From Megalobrama amblycephala (lineage: Eukaryota > Chordata > Actinopteri > Cypriniformes > Xenocyprididae): 64,000 bases of DNA. Shown piece by piece: positions 11,834 to 22,312 of the stretch (positions are counted from its first letter, which is position 1; every line of letters starts with the position of its first letter). The notes under the pieces were generated by a model. The model searched no databases. It saw only the letters and a program-made list of their open reading frames with translations, and was not told the origin of the DNA. Position numbers and translations under genes: made by a program. The DNA lies in NCBI RefSeq assembly GCF_018812025.1, contig NC_063061.1, positions 5,011,796 to 5,075,795 of the forward strand, given 5' to 3'.

Positions 11834-12540
11834 GTAAGTAAAATGCGTTGTACATTTCATAGATGTTGATAATTTTGACTATGATATTTTTTTTTGATAA
11901 TGTATTTTCAGGTATAATCACAGGTCATATACTAAAATGTACTAGATAATTTCTAATAAAATTATATTAATGCTGAATATGTTTTAGATTTAGCTGTTGA
12001 AATCTTATAATTTAATGACATTTGAGACACCCCGGGTAGGGTAAAACATTAACTAATAGATATCATCATACTTCCCCAGATGATTAAAAGAATTGCAAAC
12101 ATTTTTAGTAAGTTTTCTTAAATGTTATGTTTAAATTTGCAAATAAGGCATTATCTAATTAAATATGCACTAATTTGCATACATTAATAGAACAGAAATC
12201 TGAACATTGGTTTCATTTTTTTTTTTTTTTTTTTTGACCATTAGAGTTTAAAGATTTTACAGAGGGGATTTCAGATCTCTTTTGATCACTTCATACATCA
12301 TAAAATACTGTCAACAGCCAGAAAAAAATAAAATTTCACCATTTGTTTAGAAATAAAATGTTGTATAAAGTCAGGCAAAGTATATATCAACAAACCCCTC
12401 TATAAAAATCTTCAGAATATAAATAGGAATAAAACTGTAAAGTAAGTGCTGCTGAAGTGGAAATTTCTGACTCAGAGCAAGAGAAAAAAACTAATTTTGA
12501 GAAAACGGCCTTTAAAGATACACCGATCAGGCATAACATT

Positions 12541-12868
12541 GGCCACGTACACTCTGCAGCTAAATTCGGTTGTCAGTTCACCTTTTAGTGCTTAATCGCG
12601 TTCTGTACACAGTTCAGTAAAATACAGGTAGCGACAACCGCATTTACAGAAATTCTATGCAGTGTGTACGGAACCGAACTGAACATCTAGTTATTAATGA
12701 TGTTAACATGCCCATTATAGCCACGTACACACTGTACTTTTCAGGAGTGACAACCGCATTTAAATGCGGGAGTGAATCCCCTAAATTATCATTACCTGTG
12801 TGTACAGGACGCGATTAAGCACTAAAAGGTGAATGACAACCGAATTTAGCTTCAGTGTGTATGTGGCC
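12541..12868. mobile_element. Nested TIR MITE inside the Tc1 element
   Basis: Ends GGCCACGTACACTCTG and its near inverse GTGTGTATGTGGCC. The arms pair over about 60 bp (AATTCGGTTGTCAGTTCACC; GTGCTTAATCGCGT). It lies directly after the left Tc1 terminal repeat and is absent from the unit 3 Tc1, so it inserted after the duplication, or was lost in unit 3. The target duplication is not resolved. Confidence 0.75.
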
Positions 12869-13435
12869 TGTGAGCACCTTCCTAATATTGTGTTGATCCC
12901 CTTTTGCTGCAAAAACAGCCCTGACCCGTCACTGACTCCTCTAGACCCCTGAAGGTGTGCTGTGGTATCTGCACCAAGATGTTAGCAGCAGATCCTTTGA
13001 GTCCTGTAAGTTGTGAGGTGGATCCATGGATCGGACTTGTTTGTTCAGCACATCCCACAGATGCTCAATTGGATTGAGGGGAATTTGGAGGCCAATCAAC
13101 ACCTCAAACTTGTTGTTGTGCTCCTCAAACCATTCCTAAACCATTTTTGCTTCATGGCGGGAGCATTATCCTGCTGAAAGAGGCCACAGCCACCAGGGAA
13201 TACCATTTCCACGAAACAGTGTACATGGTCTTAACAATGCTTAGGTAGGTGGTACATGTCACAGTAACATCCACATGGATGGCAGGACCCAAGGTTTCCC
13301 AGCAGAACATTGATCAGAGCATCACACTGCCTCCGCCGGCTTGCCTTCTTCCCATAGTGCATCCTGGTGCCATGTGTTCCCCAGGTAAGCACCCGGCCAT
13401 CCACGTGATGTAAAAGAAAACGTGATTCATCAGAC

Positions 13436-14627
13436 CAGGGGCCTCATTTATAACACTTTGCGTAGATTTCATCCTAAAAGTGTACGTACGTGCAAAAGCT
13501 AATTTCTAGATAGAACCTGAACCTGCACACAAATCCCTTTATAAATCCCAGTCAGCGGAAGATTGAGCATACGTGCATCTCCACCCTGTCTCCTCCCTGA
13601 AATCACCATATATGGAGCTTATGACGCCTAGTTTTACTATGCATAACCTCATCTGCATATAATTTACATGCACGTTCCCATCCACGTGATACTATGGTTA
13701 AAACCGTCAAAGGTACAAGACATTAGAAAAAATTAGATATGGACTATAAATGCAATTTGTGCCATACATAGTATTTGAATAGTTTAAACCAATTTGAATT
13801 AAATTTATGCAGTTTTGCTGATAAGGTGAACATCTTTTAGGAAGTTTATAGGCTATTTTTAGTGGAAACGTATAGGCCTACTTATTTATTGCAGTGTAAT
13901 TGTCTGCCTCGGCGCGTCACTGACAAAGTATTTAAAAAAAAGCTGTGGTTGTACAGTAAGATATTATCATTGGAGCTCTTCAAACTGGACAGCGGACCGT
14001 TCGACCACCGAATCCAGCAGTGTCTTCCATAATATCCAAGTTAAGTGTGCATCAATGATCGTTCTTCTCGCTAAAATATTTCGTCATAACATCTGCAGTT
14101 TAGTTTAAAGAGGAATTATTGTGCACCTTTCACTCCTCGCTGTCATTAAAGCAGCCTGTCACAAGAAAACTGATCGAAAGTAGCACATCTACTATCTAAA
14201 TTCTTTTATTTTTGTTTAACTTCTCCGTAATGACTGCGTAATGTAATTTCAGTGCTTATCGCCATTAGTGAAAGTGTAATATTAATGTAAATCAAAATGA
14301 AAACGTGAGTTTCCATGCAAGTTTAAATCATTCTTTTATTTATTTAAACTGTTATTGTGAACATGCACCGTATTTATGATTATGACTCATAATTAGGATT
14401 TAAAGTGGTTTTCCTTCATCTGCCGTCAGTCCCTCAGCTCACCGTCGGTGTCGCCAATTCCCTTTGTCTTCAAAATGTGCGTACGCATGGGTCAAATTTT
14501 GCGTGTAGGTGCGCACATTTTCCTGTCAAGTTTTTCTTTATAAATCCCACCTTTTGCGCAGGAACTGGCGTATGCATGTTTTCAGCCCCATTTTGTGCGT
14601 ACGCACGCTTTATAAATGAGGCCCCTG
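13436..14627. mobile_element. Nested 1.2-kb non-autonomous DNA transposon
   Basis: Perfect 18-bp ends CAGGGGCCTCATTTATAA and TTATAAATGAGGCCCCTG, with subterminal CTTTATAAATCCCA repeats on both sides and GTGCGTACGCA palindromes near the right end. No transposase frame. It splits the Tc1 transposase between CATCAGAC and GACACTTTC. The unit 3 Tc1 lacks it. The superfamily is not assigned because I could not resolve the target duplication. Confidence 0.8.
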
Positions 14628-15406
14628 GACACTTTCTTCCATTGCTCCGTGGTCCAGTTCTGATGCTCACGTGTCCACTGTTGGCTCTTTCGGCGGTGGA
14701 CAGGGGTCAGCATGGGCACCCTGACTAGTCTGCAGCTATGCAGCTCCATACGCAACAAACTGAGATGCACTGTGTATTCTGACACCTTTCTATCAGAACC
14801 AGCATTAACTTCTTGAGCAATTTGAGCTACAGTAGCTCGTCTGTTGGATCGGACCACACAGGCCAGCCTTCGCTCCCCACGTGCATCAATGAGCCTCGGC
14901 CACCCATGATCCGGTCACCGGTTCACCACTGTTCCTTTCTTGGAGCACTTTTGATAGATACTGACCACTGCAGACCGGGAACACCCCACAAGAGCTGCAG
15001 TTTTGGAGATGCTCTGACCCAGTCGTCTAGCCATCACAATTTGGTCCTTGTCAAACTCACTCAAATCCTTACGCTTGCCCATTTTTCTTGCTTCTAACAT
15101 CAACTTTGAGGACAAATTGTTTACTTTCTCCCTAATATATCCACCCACTAACAGGTGCCGTGATGAAGAGATGATCAATGTTATTCACTTCAGCTGTCAG
15201 TGCTCATAATGTTATGCCTGATCGGTGAATGTACTGTAATTGAAATCTACAGATGCAAATATATAAAGTGCTATAAAAGATACACAAAAGTGTATTATGG
15301 ATGTTTTCTTTCCATCAGTCCTCTTTCCACACTTTATGAAAACCAAAAAAACACAAAATCCCAAAATTGGTGCATGAAAACAGTGTTTTTGTCTAATTTT
15401 CTGCAG

Positions 15407-15451
15407 GTTCTACTTTGATTTGCCCACCTTCTGAAACAACACAAACCTCGG
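15407..15451 (+). CDS. NLR unit 2 exon 4 (45-nt spacer exon)
   Basis: Acceptor TTTCTGCAG, donor GTAAGA, 15 codons in phase 1. Spliced reading: SSTLICPPSETTQTSG. It links the polar N-terminus to FISNA. The unit 3 exon (55025-55069) has the same length. Confidence 0.7.
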
Positions 15452-15601
15452 GTAAGAGATAAATCTGATGTCTTGAATGTTTTACCTTGTGCCTTTTAAT
15501 TTAGCATCTACAGTCTGCTCTAAAATGTCTTACACTATTAGAATCAGAATTAGTTTTAAATGCACTAACCCTGTTTAACATTGCTTATTTTATGTGTGCA
15601 G

Positions 15602-17314
15602 CAACAAGATCTGTGATTTTAAAATATAAGGAGCGGATCTGCAGTGAGTATCAGTGTGTGACCGAGTATAACTCACTGCCTGGTGAACAAGTTCTGCTGT
15701 CTGAGCGCTACACACAACCTCTGATCCTTCAGAGACATAGAGGTCAAAACGAGAGAGAAGAAGAGATCAGATCCTGTGGAGAAAGCTTCCAGAAGGTCCT
15801 CAGCGCCTGGAGCAGTGATGACTCTGTCCATCTGAACTCTCTGTTCGACCGAAATGGACACGGGATCCGTCCCAGTGCTGTTATACTGCAGGGGAATTCT
15901 GGGAACGGGAAATCTTTCACTGTGCAGAAGATCATGATGGACTGGGCATCTGGTGACCTCTACAAAGAGCGGTTTGATGTTGTGTTCCACTTGAAGTGTA
16001 AAGAAATAAACCGCATTTGTGGCATAAAGAGTTTGGTGGAGATCTTGAGCTGCAGTTGTAGTTTAACATCAGATCAGATCTCACAGGTACTACAGCATTC
16101 ACCAGAGAAGATGCTCTTCATCATTGATGGATTTGATGAGCTGAGACTCACTCAGGACATTAATGACATGTCACCACACACTGATCTGCTTCAGAAAGCC
16201 CCAGCTGAGGTCATTCTTTGTGACCTGCTGAGGCGTCGAATCCTGCCAGAGTCCTTCCTTCTGGTCACCTCCAGATCTACAGCCACAGATACACTGAGTA
16301 AACTGCTCAAAGGACCTCAGCGTTTCTCTGAGATTATGGGATTTTCAGAAAAGGGGGTAGAGGAGTACTTCCAGAAGTTTTTCAAAATGAGGAACTTTTC
16401 AGGACGGCTTACACACTTGTGAAGACGAATGAAACTCTCATCACCGCCTGTTCCATCCCTGTCGTCTGCTGGATCATCTGCACAACTATCAAGGAACGAC
16501 TCAAAACCACTGCAGATGTAACAAGTGGACTGGAAACCACCACTTCCATTTACGTTGACTTTGTGTGCACGCTCTTGAAGCATCACTGCCAGGGTTTGAG
16601 TCAGTCCATCCCGACCCTGCTGAGGAGTCTGGGTCAGCTGGCAGAGAGAGGGATGCTGGAACAGCAAGTCTTGTTGGATGAGAAAAGTGTTTATGAAACC
16701 GTTTCAGACCCTGCTGGCAATCCGTTCCTGTGCAAGTTCCTGTTTAAGAGAAGAATCCACCAGGAGACGATGTTCAGTTTCATGCATCTCAGCTTTCAGG
16801 AGTTCTTCACTGCTCTGTACTATGTCCTTCTGGATGAAGAAGAGTTCCAGAGAAAATTTACACAGCTATTTTCCATTGATGAAAACTCAAGTCATTGTGA
16901 TATTTGTCCTGCACATTTTTCAGCTGTGGTGCAGTTTGCATTTGGTCTGCTGAATAAGGATGTGAGACGCACACTTCAGAAACATGGTCTCTTTGTTCAT
17001 TCAAACACACAGACTCATATGAAAGAATGGATTCTGAAAATGGGTCAAAATATTGACACATATTCAGGTGAAGCACTTTTGTACCTTCACTGTCTCTATG
17101 AACTTCATGAAGAGGACTTTGTGAAAAAAGTTATGGAAACCTGGAAAAGAATTGATGTACGTGGTGAAGTCCTAAGCAGAACAGACTGCCGGGTCCTGCT
17201 GTACTGCTCTCAGTGCTGTCAGTGCATCGAAGAACTGGATCTTATTGGCTGTAGATTATCACCTGAAAATTTTCGTATGATTCTGCCTGTTTATCACAAG
17301 TGTAAGAAAGTAAG
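15602..17314 (+). CDS. NLR unit 2 exon 5: FISNA-NACHT, frameshifted
   Basis: Acceptor TGTGTGCAG, donor GTAAGT, 1713 nt, the usual size for the large FISNA-NACHT exon of fish NLRs. Counting from the codon at 15592: FISNA about 7-60 (VILKYKERICSEYQCVTEYN); Walker A GNSGNGKS 101-108 (15892-15915); Walker B LFIIDGFDEL 175-184; then LLVTSRSTA (sensor 1 region). The frame breaks at the T run 16378-16382 (five Ts here, six in unit 3) and ends at 16420-16422. The correct frame resumes, covering the winged-helix/helical part with FMHLSFQEFFTALYYVL, and continues to KKVR at the donor. Apart from this deletion the exon shows no stop. Confidence 0.9.
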
Positions 17315-17560
17315 GTAAGTGCTTTGTTCCAAAACAGATACATGATGGATCTTATTAATATCTTTATAATTCATTCTAGTTTTTTATATTATTCCTACAT
17401 CATTGGTATGAATGTATACATACCAGTGATACATATAATAATACATATTTTATAATATTTTATAATATTTAAAAAAAGTCATTATGTTTTTATTATTTGT
17501 TATTGCAAGTTAACTTGATTATTTAGTCTGTACACTCATCTTCTGGATTTGATTTTACAG

Positions 17561-17644
17561 GTTGACCATACACGTTTCATCAGACTCTGATCTTGATGAA
17601 CTGATAAACGCTCTCACAAGAGGACAGACCCAGAGATCACAGAG
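17561..17644 (+). CDS. NLR unit 2 exon 6 (LRR block 1, first exon)
   Basis: 84 nt, phase 2 in and out, reading LTIHVSSDSDLDELINALTR then GQTQRSQ. Fish NLRC3-like genes have such short exons between the NACHT exon and the LRR exons. It recurs at 20912-21001 and 57154-57237. Confidence 0.75.
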
Positions 17645-17767
17645 GTAATGTCTCAAAATACATTTCATACATTTAAAGTATTTTATGTACACATGAGTTA
17701 TCATCCTTCAGTGTGCTTTTGTTTTATGTTCAGTTCATAAATCTTTTTTCTGTCCTTTGATTTGCAG

Positions 17768-17842
17768 CATTGATGTCCGCTTTATATTTACAAAATTTGA
17801 GAATTGTGAACTTCATTTGACAGACGATGAAGAGCTTTTCAG
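17768..17842 (+). CDS. NLR unit 2 exon 7 (LRR block 1, second exon)
   Basis: 75 nt, phase 2 in and out, reading IDVRFIFTKFENCELHLTDD. Paralogous exons: 21125-21196 and 57356-57427 (72 nt each). Confidence 0.75.
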
Positions 17843-17940
17843 GTGAAGAAAAAATGAATTGAAAGTTATTCAAAACAATGACTTGTTGGTTTATAGACAA
17901 CATTGATGCCAATTTTGATTTATTTGTTTTTTTATTATAG

Positions 17941-18189
17941 TATCTGGATAAGAACTTCAACATCTTTGCAGTCGCTCAAACTCACCTCTCAGTGCCGAGA
18001 GCTAATCAACATTGAGTGGGCCAAAATTATACAGATAATTCACCAAGAAGATTCAGATGCATTCATGTCAGTTCTTGACTCTTTCTTTGAACTGAAAAAG
18101 ATGGAAATTAAACTACAGTGTCTAAGTGAGATGTGGACTCATTGGACCCTCCAAATCATCCAGAACTGCTCCAGTCTAACATTACTCAT
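17941..18189 (+). CDS. NLR unit 2 exon 8 (LRR block 1, third exon)
   Basis: 249 nt, reading SLQSLKLTSQCRELINIEWA, then a segment with IIHQEDSDAFMSVLDSF and a LRR-like end CSSLTLLM. Donor GTAAGA. It is intact and in frame with both neighbours. Confidence 0.75.
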
Positions 18190-18582
18190 GTAAGAAAAAC
18201 ATGTGAAATCATCTTCTGTCTTGTTCCTATATGAATTTGTCTGTTGTTAGGAACTGCACATATTTAAACTGATAATCAATCCATGAGAAATCTGTCATTT
18301 ATTTTACTCACCCTCATGTTGTGTCAAACCTGTATGACTTTCTTTCTTCTGAGGAACACAAAATAACTTATTTTAAAGAATGATGATGTCCCAAACAGTT
18401 TCGGATCCCATTGACTTTCATTGTGTGAACAGAAAATACAATGAAATTCAAACTGTTTTCTTACCAACCTTATTAGGGGTTCAAGCTCATATCACTGAAA
18501 CTCTATTGTAATTATTACATTTTCCAAGGATCATCATTTCCTGTAACAGTGATTAGGGAAGACTAAACCGTAAGTCGTAGAG

Positions 18583-20156
18583 CAGGGGTCATCAACTATA
18601 TTTGTCCAAGGGCCAGAATTTTTCTCTGCAGACACTGTAAGGGCCAGATACTCGTAATATAAAGTAAAATTCGAATTGTATCCTAATATGTTATTATTTG
18701 ATATACTAATTCTAATTCCAAATTTATTTTATTTTTTACATATTACCTCTACTGCAGCAAGCCACCAGGGGGCGATAGCGATATTTTAGGCTTCATATTT
18801 GTGAGGCTGTCAAGCTGTCCATCACTGTCACGCAATTGTGCGCTAATCCCAGGCAAGGAAAATTTTGACATTTGTGAAAAAATGAGCACGTGAAACAATA
18901 AAAGATGTTCAATGAGAGAACGCATTTATCGTCATTCTTGACTGAAGGCAGGCTATGGCACAAGCTACTTTTCAGAAGGGTTTTTTTTTTTCGTTAGATT
19001 TAAAAATAAACAAATATGGTTGGTATTCGATTTGAAAATTTGACATTCGAATATTTTTTTATTTTTATTTTTTGCACACCTGGGATCCCCCGCGAAACGA
19101 TTCTCATTCCCCCTTGAATAAGGCCGGCGACACACTGGCTGTGTGAGCGTCTCAGCTGCGTGGCGTGTCCGTTTTTATTTCGGCTCCCATATTTAACAGG
19201 TTGGAGTTTGCACACTGAGACACGCGTCTCAGGCGCGCTCGAGCCACGCGGAAAACGCGTGCATGCTAGAAATAGAACCGACGCGTGTTCCAGCAACTGG
19301 AGTGTTCAGAACAGCGGAGTTTGTATGGACCGAAGTGCATGTCTGAGCTTGTGTTTTGTTGCTTTGACACTGGAAAATACAATAATAGAAACAAAATGTA
19401 TTAGCATTTTTACCCGTTATTATCAATCATCTAAATTAATCTCGTTTTTAATTTAACTTAATTTCGTTTTTCTTTATTTAAATTTCATTTTTCTTTATTT
19501 AAATTTCGTTTTTTCTTTATTTAAATTTCGTTTTTGTTTATATAAATTTCGTTTTTTCTTTATTTAAATTTCGTTTTTTCTTTATTTAAATTTCGTTTTT
19601 CTTTATTTAAATCTACCCTTACTGTGCCAATTTGTTAGTCAGAAAAATATGACTACCTTAAAAGTATTGCTTAATTTAACAGACCTGTGTGTGTGCGTTT
19701 TATATCACTAGTGCAGTGTCCGTTCTCGGAGCATAAGCCCTGCCCGCGTGAGGTGCGCCGCTTCCCGCTCGCGCTGTTCTGACTGTAGTTTACTAAAAGT
19801 TTATTAATTCTGAATGTGTCGCGTCTCGCGTGTCCATCTATATTGCACCAAATGCGACACTGCACTGCCTTGTGAGGTCGATTGGATGAACGGTTCTCGA
19901 AATAATAAAAATGCAAACGGACATACAGACACAGATTCCTGCCTTTATTAGAGAGAAAAATATGTTCAGCCCCTCTCTCCGAAGAGTCGATGTTCATTAC
20001 TACCGAAGCTTTGAAGCTCAAAAAATGGTATTCGGACCAGCCCTAAACTTTTTTCCTCTTACAAGGCTATTCCTGAATTCAGTATTATTCTGGGGGCCGG
20101 ATGGAAATCTCTGGCGGGCCGGATTTGGCCCGCGGGCCGCCAGTTGACGTTGCATG
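18583..20156. mobile_element. hAT-type element with 8-bp target duplication, unit 2 intron 8
   Basis: TCGTAGAG flanks both ends (18575-18582 and 20157-20164). The left end is CAGGGGTCATCAAC; the right end contains GGCCCGCGGGCCGCCAGTTG. Such G/C-rich 'CAGGGGTC...' ends with 8-bp duplications are typical of hAT elements. About 1.57 kb, no transposase recognised. The unit 3 intron lacks it. Confidence 0.8.
19449..19614 (+). repeat. AT-rich minisatellite within the hAT element
   Basis: About seven units of roughly 22-24 bp of the form TTTCGTTTTTTCTTTATTTAA. It lies inside the 18583-20156 element. Confidence 0.9.
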
Positions 20157-20199
20157 TCGTAGAGACTTGAAACTTTGAGGGCTGGTAGTACTCACACAT

Positions 20200-20770
20200 C
20201 TACAACGTCAGCAAGGCTCGACCCTGATCATCCTGATGGGGGCGCTACAGCCATGAAAAGTAGGAAATCACTTATAACTCCTAAACTGTTAGGCGTAGGC
20301 AAAATTTTGGGTATTTTGGATTTTTTGAAAAACCTACTTTTGTGAACTAGTCCTAGATTTTTGACCTGATCGGAACCAAACAAGTGCAGCAAAATTCTCT
20401 GGAGTCTGATTGTCAATAATTACCAAAAATGTTGAAATTCTGATTCACGGTCCCTAAGGGCCGCCAAAACATTCCAAGTGTGCGGAGCCACTTTAACTAA
20501 AATGGCTATAACTCATGAACAGAATGAGATATTTTCACCAAACTCAGCACACCTATATAAGAGCTCATTCTGTGGTCACGTGAAAAAGGACATGGTGACT
20601 GGCCACCGGGGGGCGCCTTTGCATTTTTCACGTGCGTAAAGCACCGTGAATCAAGCAATTTTTTTGCACACAACATTCGTACCACATGGTAGATCTCCTC
20701 ATTCCACATTTTGAACTTTGGCCTTTAGCAGGCTCATTTGAGAAACAGGCATGGACAAGTCTACCCAAAG
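20200..20770. repeat. Interspersed repeat shared with 60640-61140
   Basis: Contains GGCTATAACTCATGAACAGA, ATGAGATATTTTCACCAAAC and GTGGTCACGTGA, all recurring downstream of unit 3 at 60640-61000. The wording resembles a widespread fish repeat that also appears near 32030-33960. Noncoding. Confidence 0.6.
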
Positions 20771-20911
20771 CATGTGTTCCTAAAACTAGTGGTTAACCAG
20801 TGATACATATTTTATACATATTATAAATGTCATTATGTTTTTATTATTTGTTTTTGCAAGTTAACTTGATTATTTAGTCTGTACACGCATCTTCTGGATT
20901 TGATTTTACAG

Positions 20912-21001
20912 GTTGAAAGTAAAAGTTTCATCAGACACTGATCTTGATGTGGATGAACTGATAAACGCTCTCAGAAGTGAACAGACCCTGAGATCACAGC
21001 G
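20912..21001 (+). CDS. NLR unit 2 exon 9 (LRR block 2, first exon)
   Basis: 90 nt, phase 2, reading LKVKVSSDTDLDVDELINAL. It is a duplicate of exon 6 with a six-base insertion (extra V-D pair). Confidence 0.7.
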
Positions 21002-21124
21002 GTAATGTCTCAAAATACATTTCATACATTTAAATTATTTTATGTACACATGAGTTATCATCCTTCAGTGTGCTTTTGTTTAATGTTCAGTTCATGAATC
21101 TTTTTTCTGTCCTTTGATTTGCAG

Positions 21125-21196
21125 CGTTGATGTCGACTTCACATTTACAAAATTTGAGGATTATTATCTTGATTTGTCAATCGATGAAGAAATCAG
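21125..21196 (+). CDS. NLR unit 2 exon 10 (LRR block 2, second exon)
   Basis: 72 nt, phase 2, reading VDVDFTFTKFEDYYLDLSID. It is a duplicate of exon 7, and its 3' end is closer to the unit 3 version. Confidence 0.7.
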
Positions 21197-21285
21197 GTGA
21201 AGAAAAAATAAATTGAAAGTTATTCAAAACAATGACTTGTTGGTTAATAGACACAACAACATTGATGCCAATTCTGCTCAACTCA

Positions 21286-21326
<41 letters not shown>

Positions 21327-21327
21327 G

Positions 21328-21604
21328 TGTCAGAATAGGAACTTCAATATGTTTGCAGTCGCTCTTTCGCACCTCTCAGTGGCCAGTGAAGTTCCTCGGT
21401 CTCATCTTTCAGTGCCCAGAGCCAATCAACATTAAGTGGACCAAACTTATACAGATAATTCACCAAGCAGATTCAGATGCATTAATGTCAGTTCTTGATT
21501 CTTTCTCTAAACTGAAAAAGATAAACATGTCACTGGACTGTCTAAGTGAGATGTGGACTCATTGGACCCTCTGAATCATCCAGAACTGCTCCAACAGAAC
21601 TCAA
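21328..21604 (+). pseudogene. NLR unit 2 exon 11 (LRR block 2, third exon), nonsense
   Basis: The acceptor follows an ATT microsatellite. It reads SLFRTSQWPVKFLGLIFQ, then PINIKWTKLIQIIHQADSDA, and ends MWTHWTL-stop. TGA at 21572-21574 replaces the CAA of exon 8 and unit 3. A 5-nt deletion follows (CTGCTCCAACAGAACTCAA), making the exon 277 nt, not a multiple of three. An internal 33-nt expansion relative to exon 8 (WPVKFLGLIFQ) remains in frame. Confidence 0.75.
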
Positions 21605-22134
21605 GTAAGAAAAACATGTGAAATCATCTTCTGTCTTGTTCCTGTATGAATTTGTCTGTTGTTAGGAACTGTGTAGCACATATTTAAACTCACAGTCCAT
21701 CCAAAAATTAAACCTCTATCATTTATTTTACTCGCCTTCATGTTATGACTTGTAAATTATGTATTTCTATGGCAAATCCCATGAAACGGCTGAAAACCAT
21801 GTTTCCTATGGTAAATTACCTGCATTGGCTGTAAATTGTCTTTTCCATCTATGAATTAAATGGTTTCATGCTTGCTAAATAAAAATATCTTTTTGCACAA
21901 GTGCTTAAAGGCCTTAAACGCCTGAACCGATAACTGCTGCTCACAAATATATTTCAAATGATCTTTGCGTTCTGCAGAAGAAAGTCATACAGGTTTGGAG
22001 TGACATGATCCTCATCCATTTAAATCTTTATAGAATTGTTCAAATGAATGTGTGAAAAACAAAGTATAAAGTATAAAATTATCAGTCCCTGAAATCTAAG
22101 TAATTTTATCTGTATAATGTGTTTCCATGTCTAG

Positions 22135-22312
22135 GGTAGATGCTTGGTTTTTACTGGAGGAAGGAATCCAGATCTTGCAGAGGTCAGACACAAGACCAGC
22201 CTGTAGTGTGACATTTCAGGGGTTCGTATTGGTTCATTTTCATATATTTTGCATCAGTAAATGTCTTATCAATGCAATTTCAAGCTTTAAAAAGGACACA
22301 AAAACACCATAA
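22135..22312 (+). CDS. NLR unit 2 terminal exon
   Basis: Acceptor CATGTCTAG. Reads VDAWFLLEEGIQILQRSDTR, then PACSVTFQGF, stop 22310-22312. Nearly identical to 451-628 of unit 1. It lies downstream of the exon 11 stop, so in this copy it would be read only if block 2 is skipped. Confidence 0.6.

Larger units (their letters stand above)
12521..15227 (-). mobile_element. Tc1-like transposon in intron 3, unit 2 (interrupted)
   Basis: Perfect 20-bp terminal repeats: CACCGATCAGGCATAACATT at 12521-12540 and its inverse at 15208-15227. TA precedes the left end; the right flank has decayed to AA. The degraded minus-strand transposase starts near 15082 ([20 protein letters not shown], then a helix-turn-helix region), continues at 14857-14630 (HRRKSQQWTREHQNWTTEQW), and resumes near 13435 after a nested insert. 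The C-terminal part toward 12880 is decayed. The same insertion is in unit 3 at 52184-54841. Confidence 0.85.
9300..22312 (+). pseudogene. NLR unit 2: FISNA-NACHT-LRR (NLRC3-like) gene, disrupted
   Basis: Proposed exons: 5' noncoding ending 9650; 10433-10465 (ATG at 10450); 11714-11833; 15407-15451; 15602-17314; 17561-17644; 17768-17842; 17941-18189; 20912-21001; 21125-21196; 21328-21604; 22135-22312. All have GT-AG junctions. Phases are consistent: phase 1 up to exon 5, then phase 2. The family comprises cytosolic innate immune sensors, greatly expanded in fish, with an ATP-binding NACHT and C-terminal LRRs. No B30.2 exon is seen. Two lesions argue for a pseudogene: a 1-nt deletion in the T run at 16378-16382, and a TGA in exon 11 (21572-21574) plus a 5-nt deletion after it. 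Read to the frameshift stop, the product would be 333 residues, ending inside the NACHT region. An assembly or sequencing error in the T run remains possible. Confidence 0.8.

Noticed and set aside
19000..20147. Several 65-116-codon frames within the hAT element
   Set aside because: None shows a hAT transposase motif; they cover a minisatellite and GC-rich noncoding sequence.
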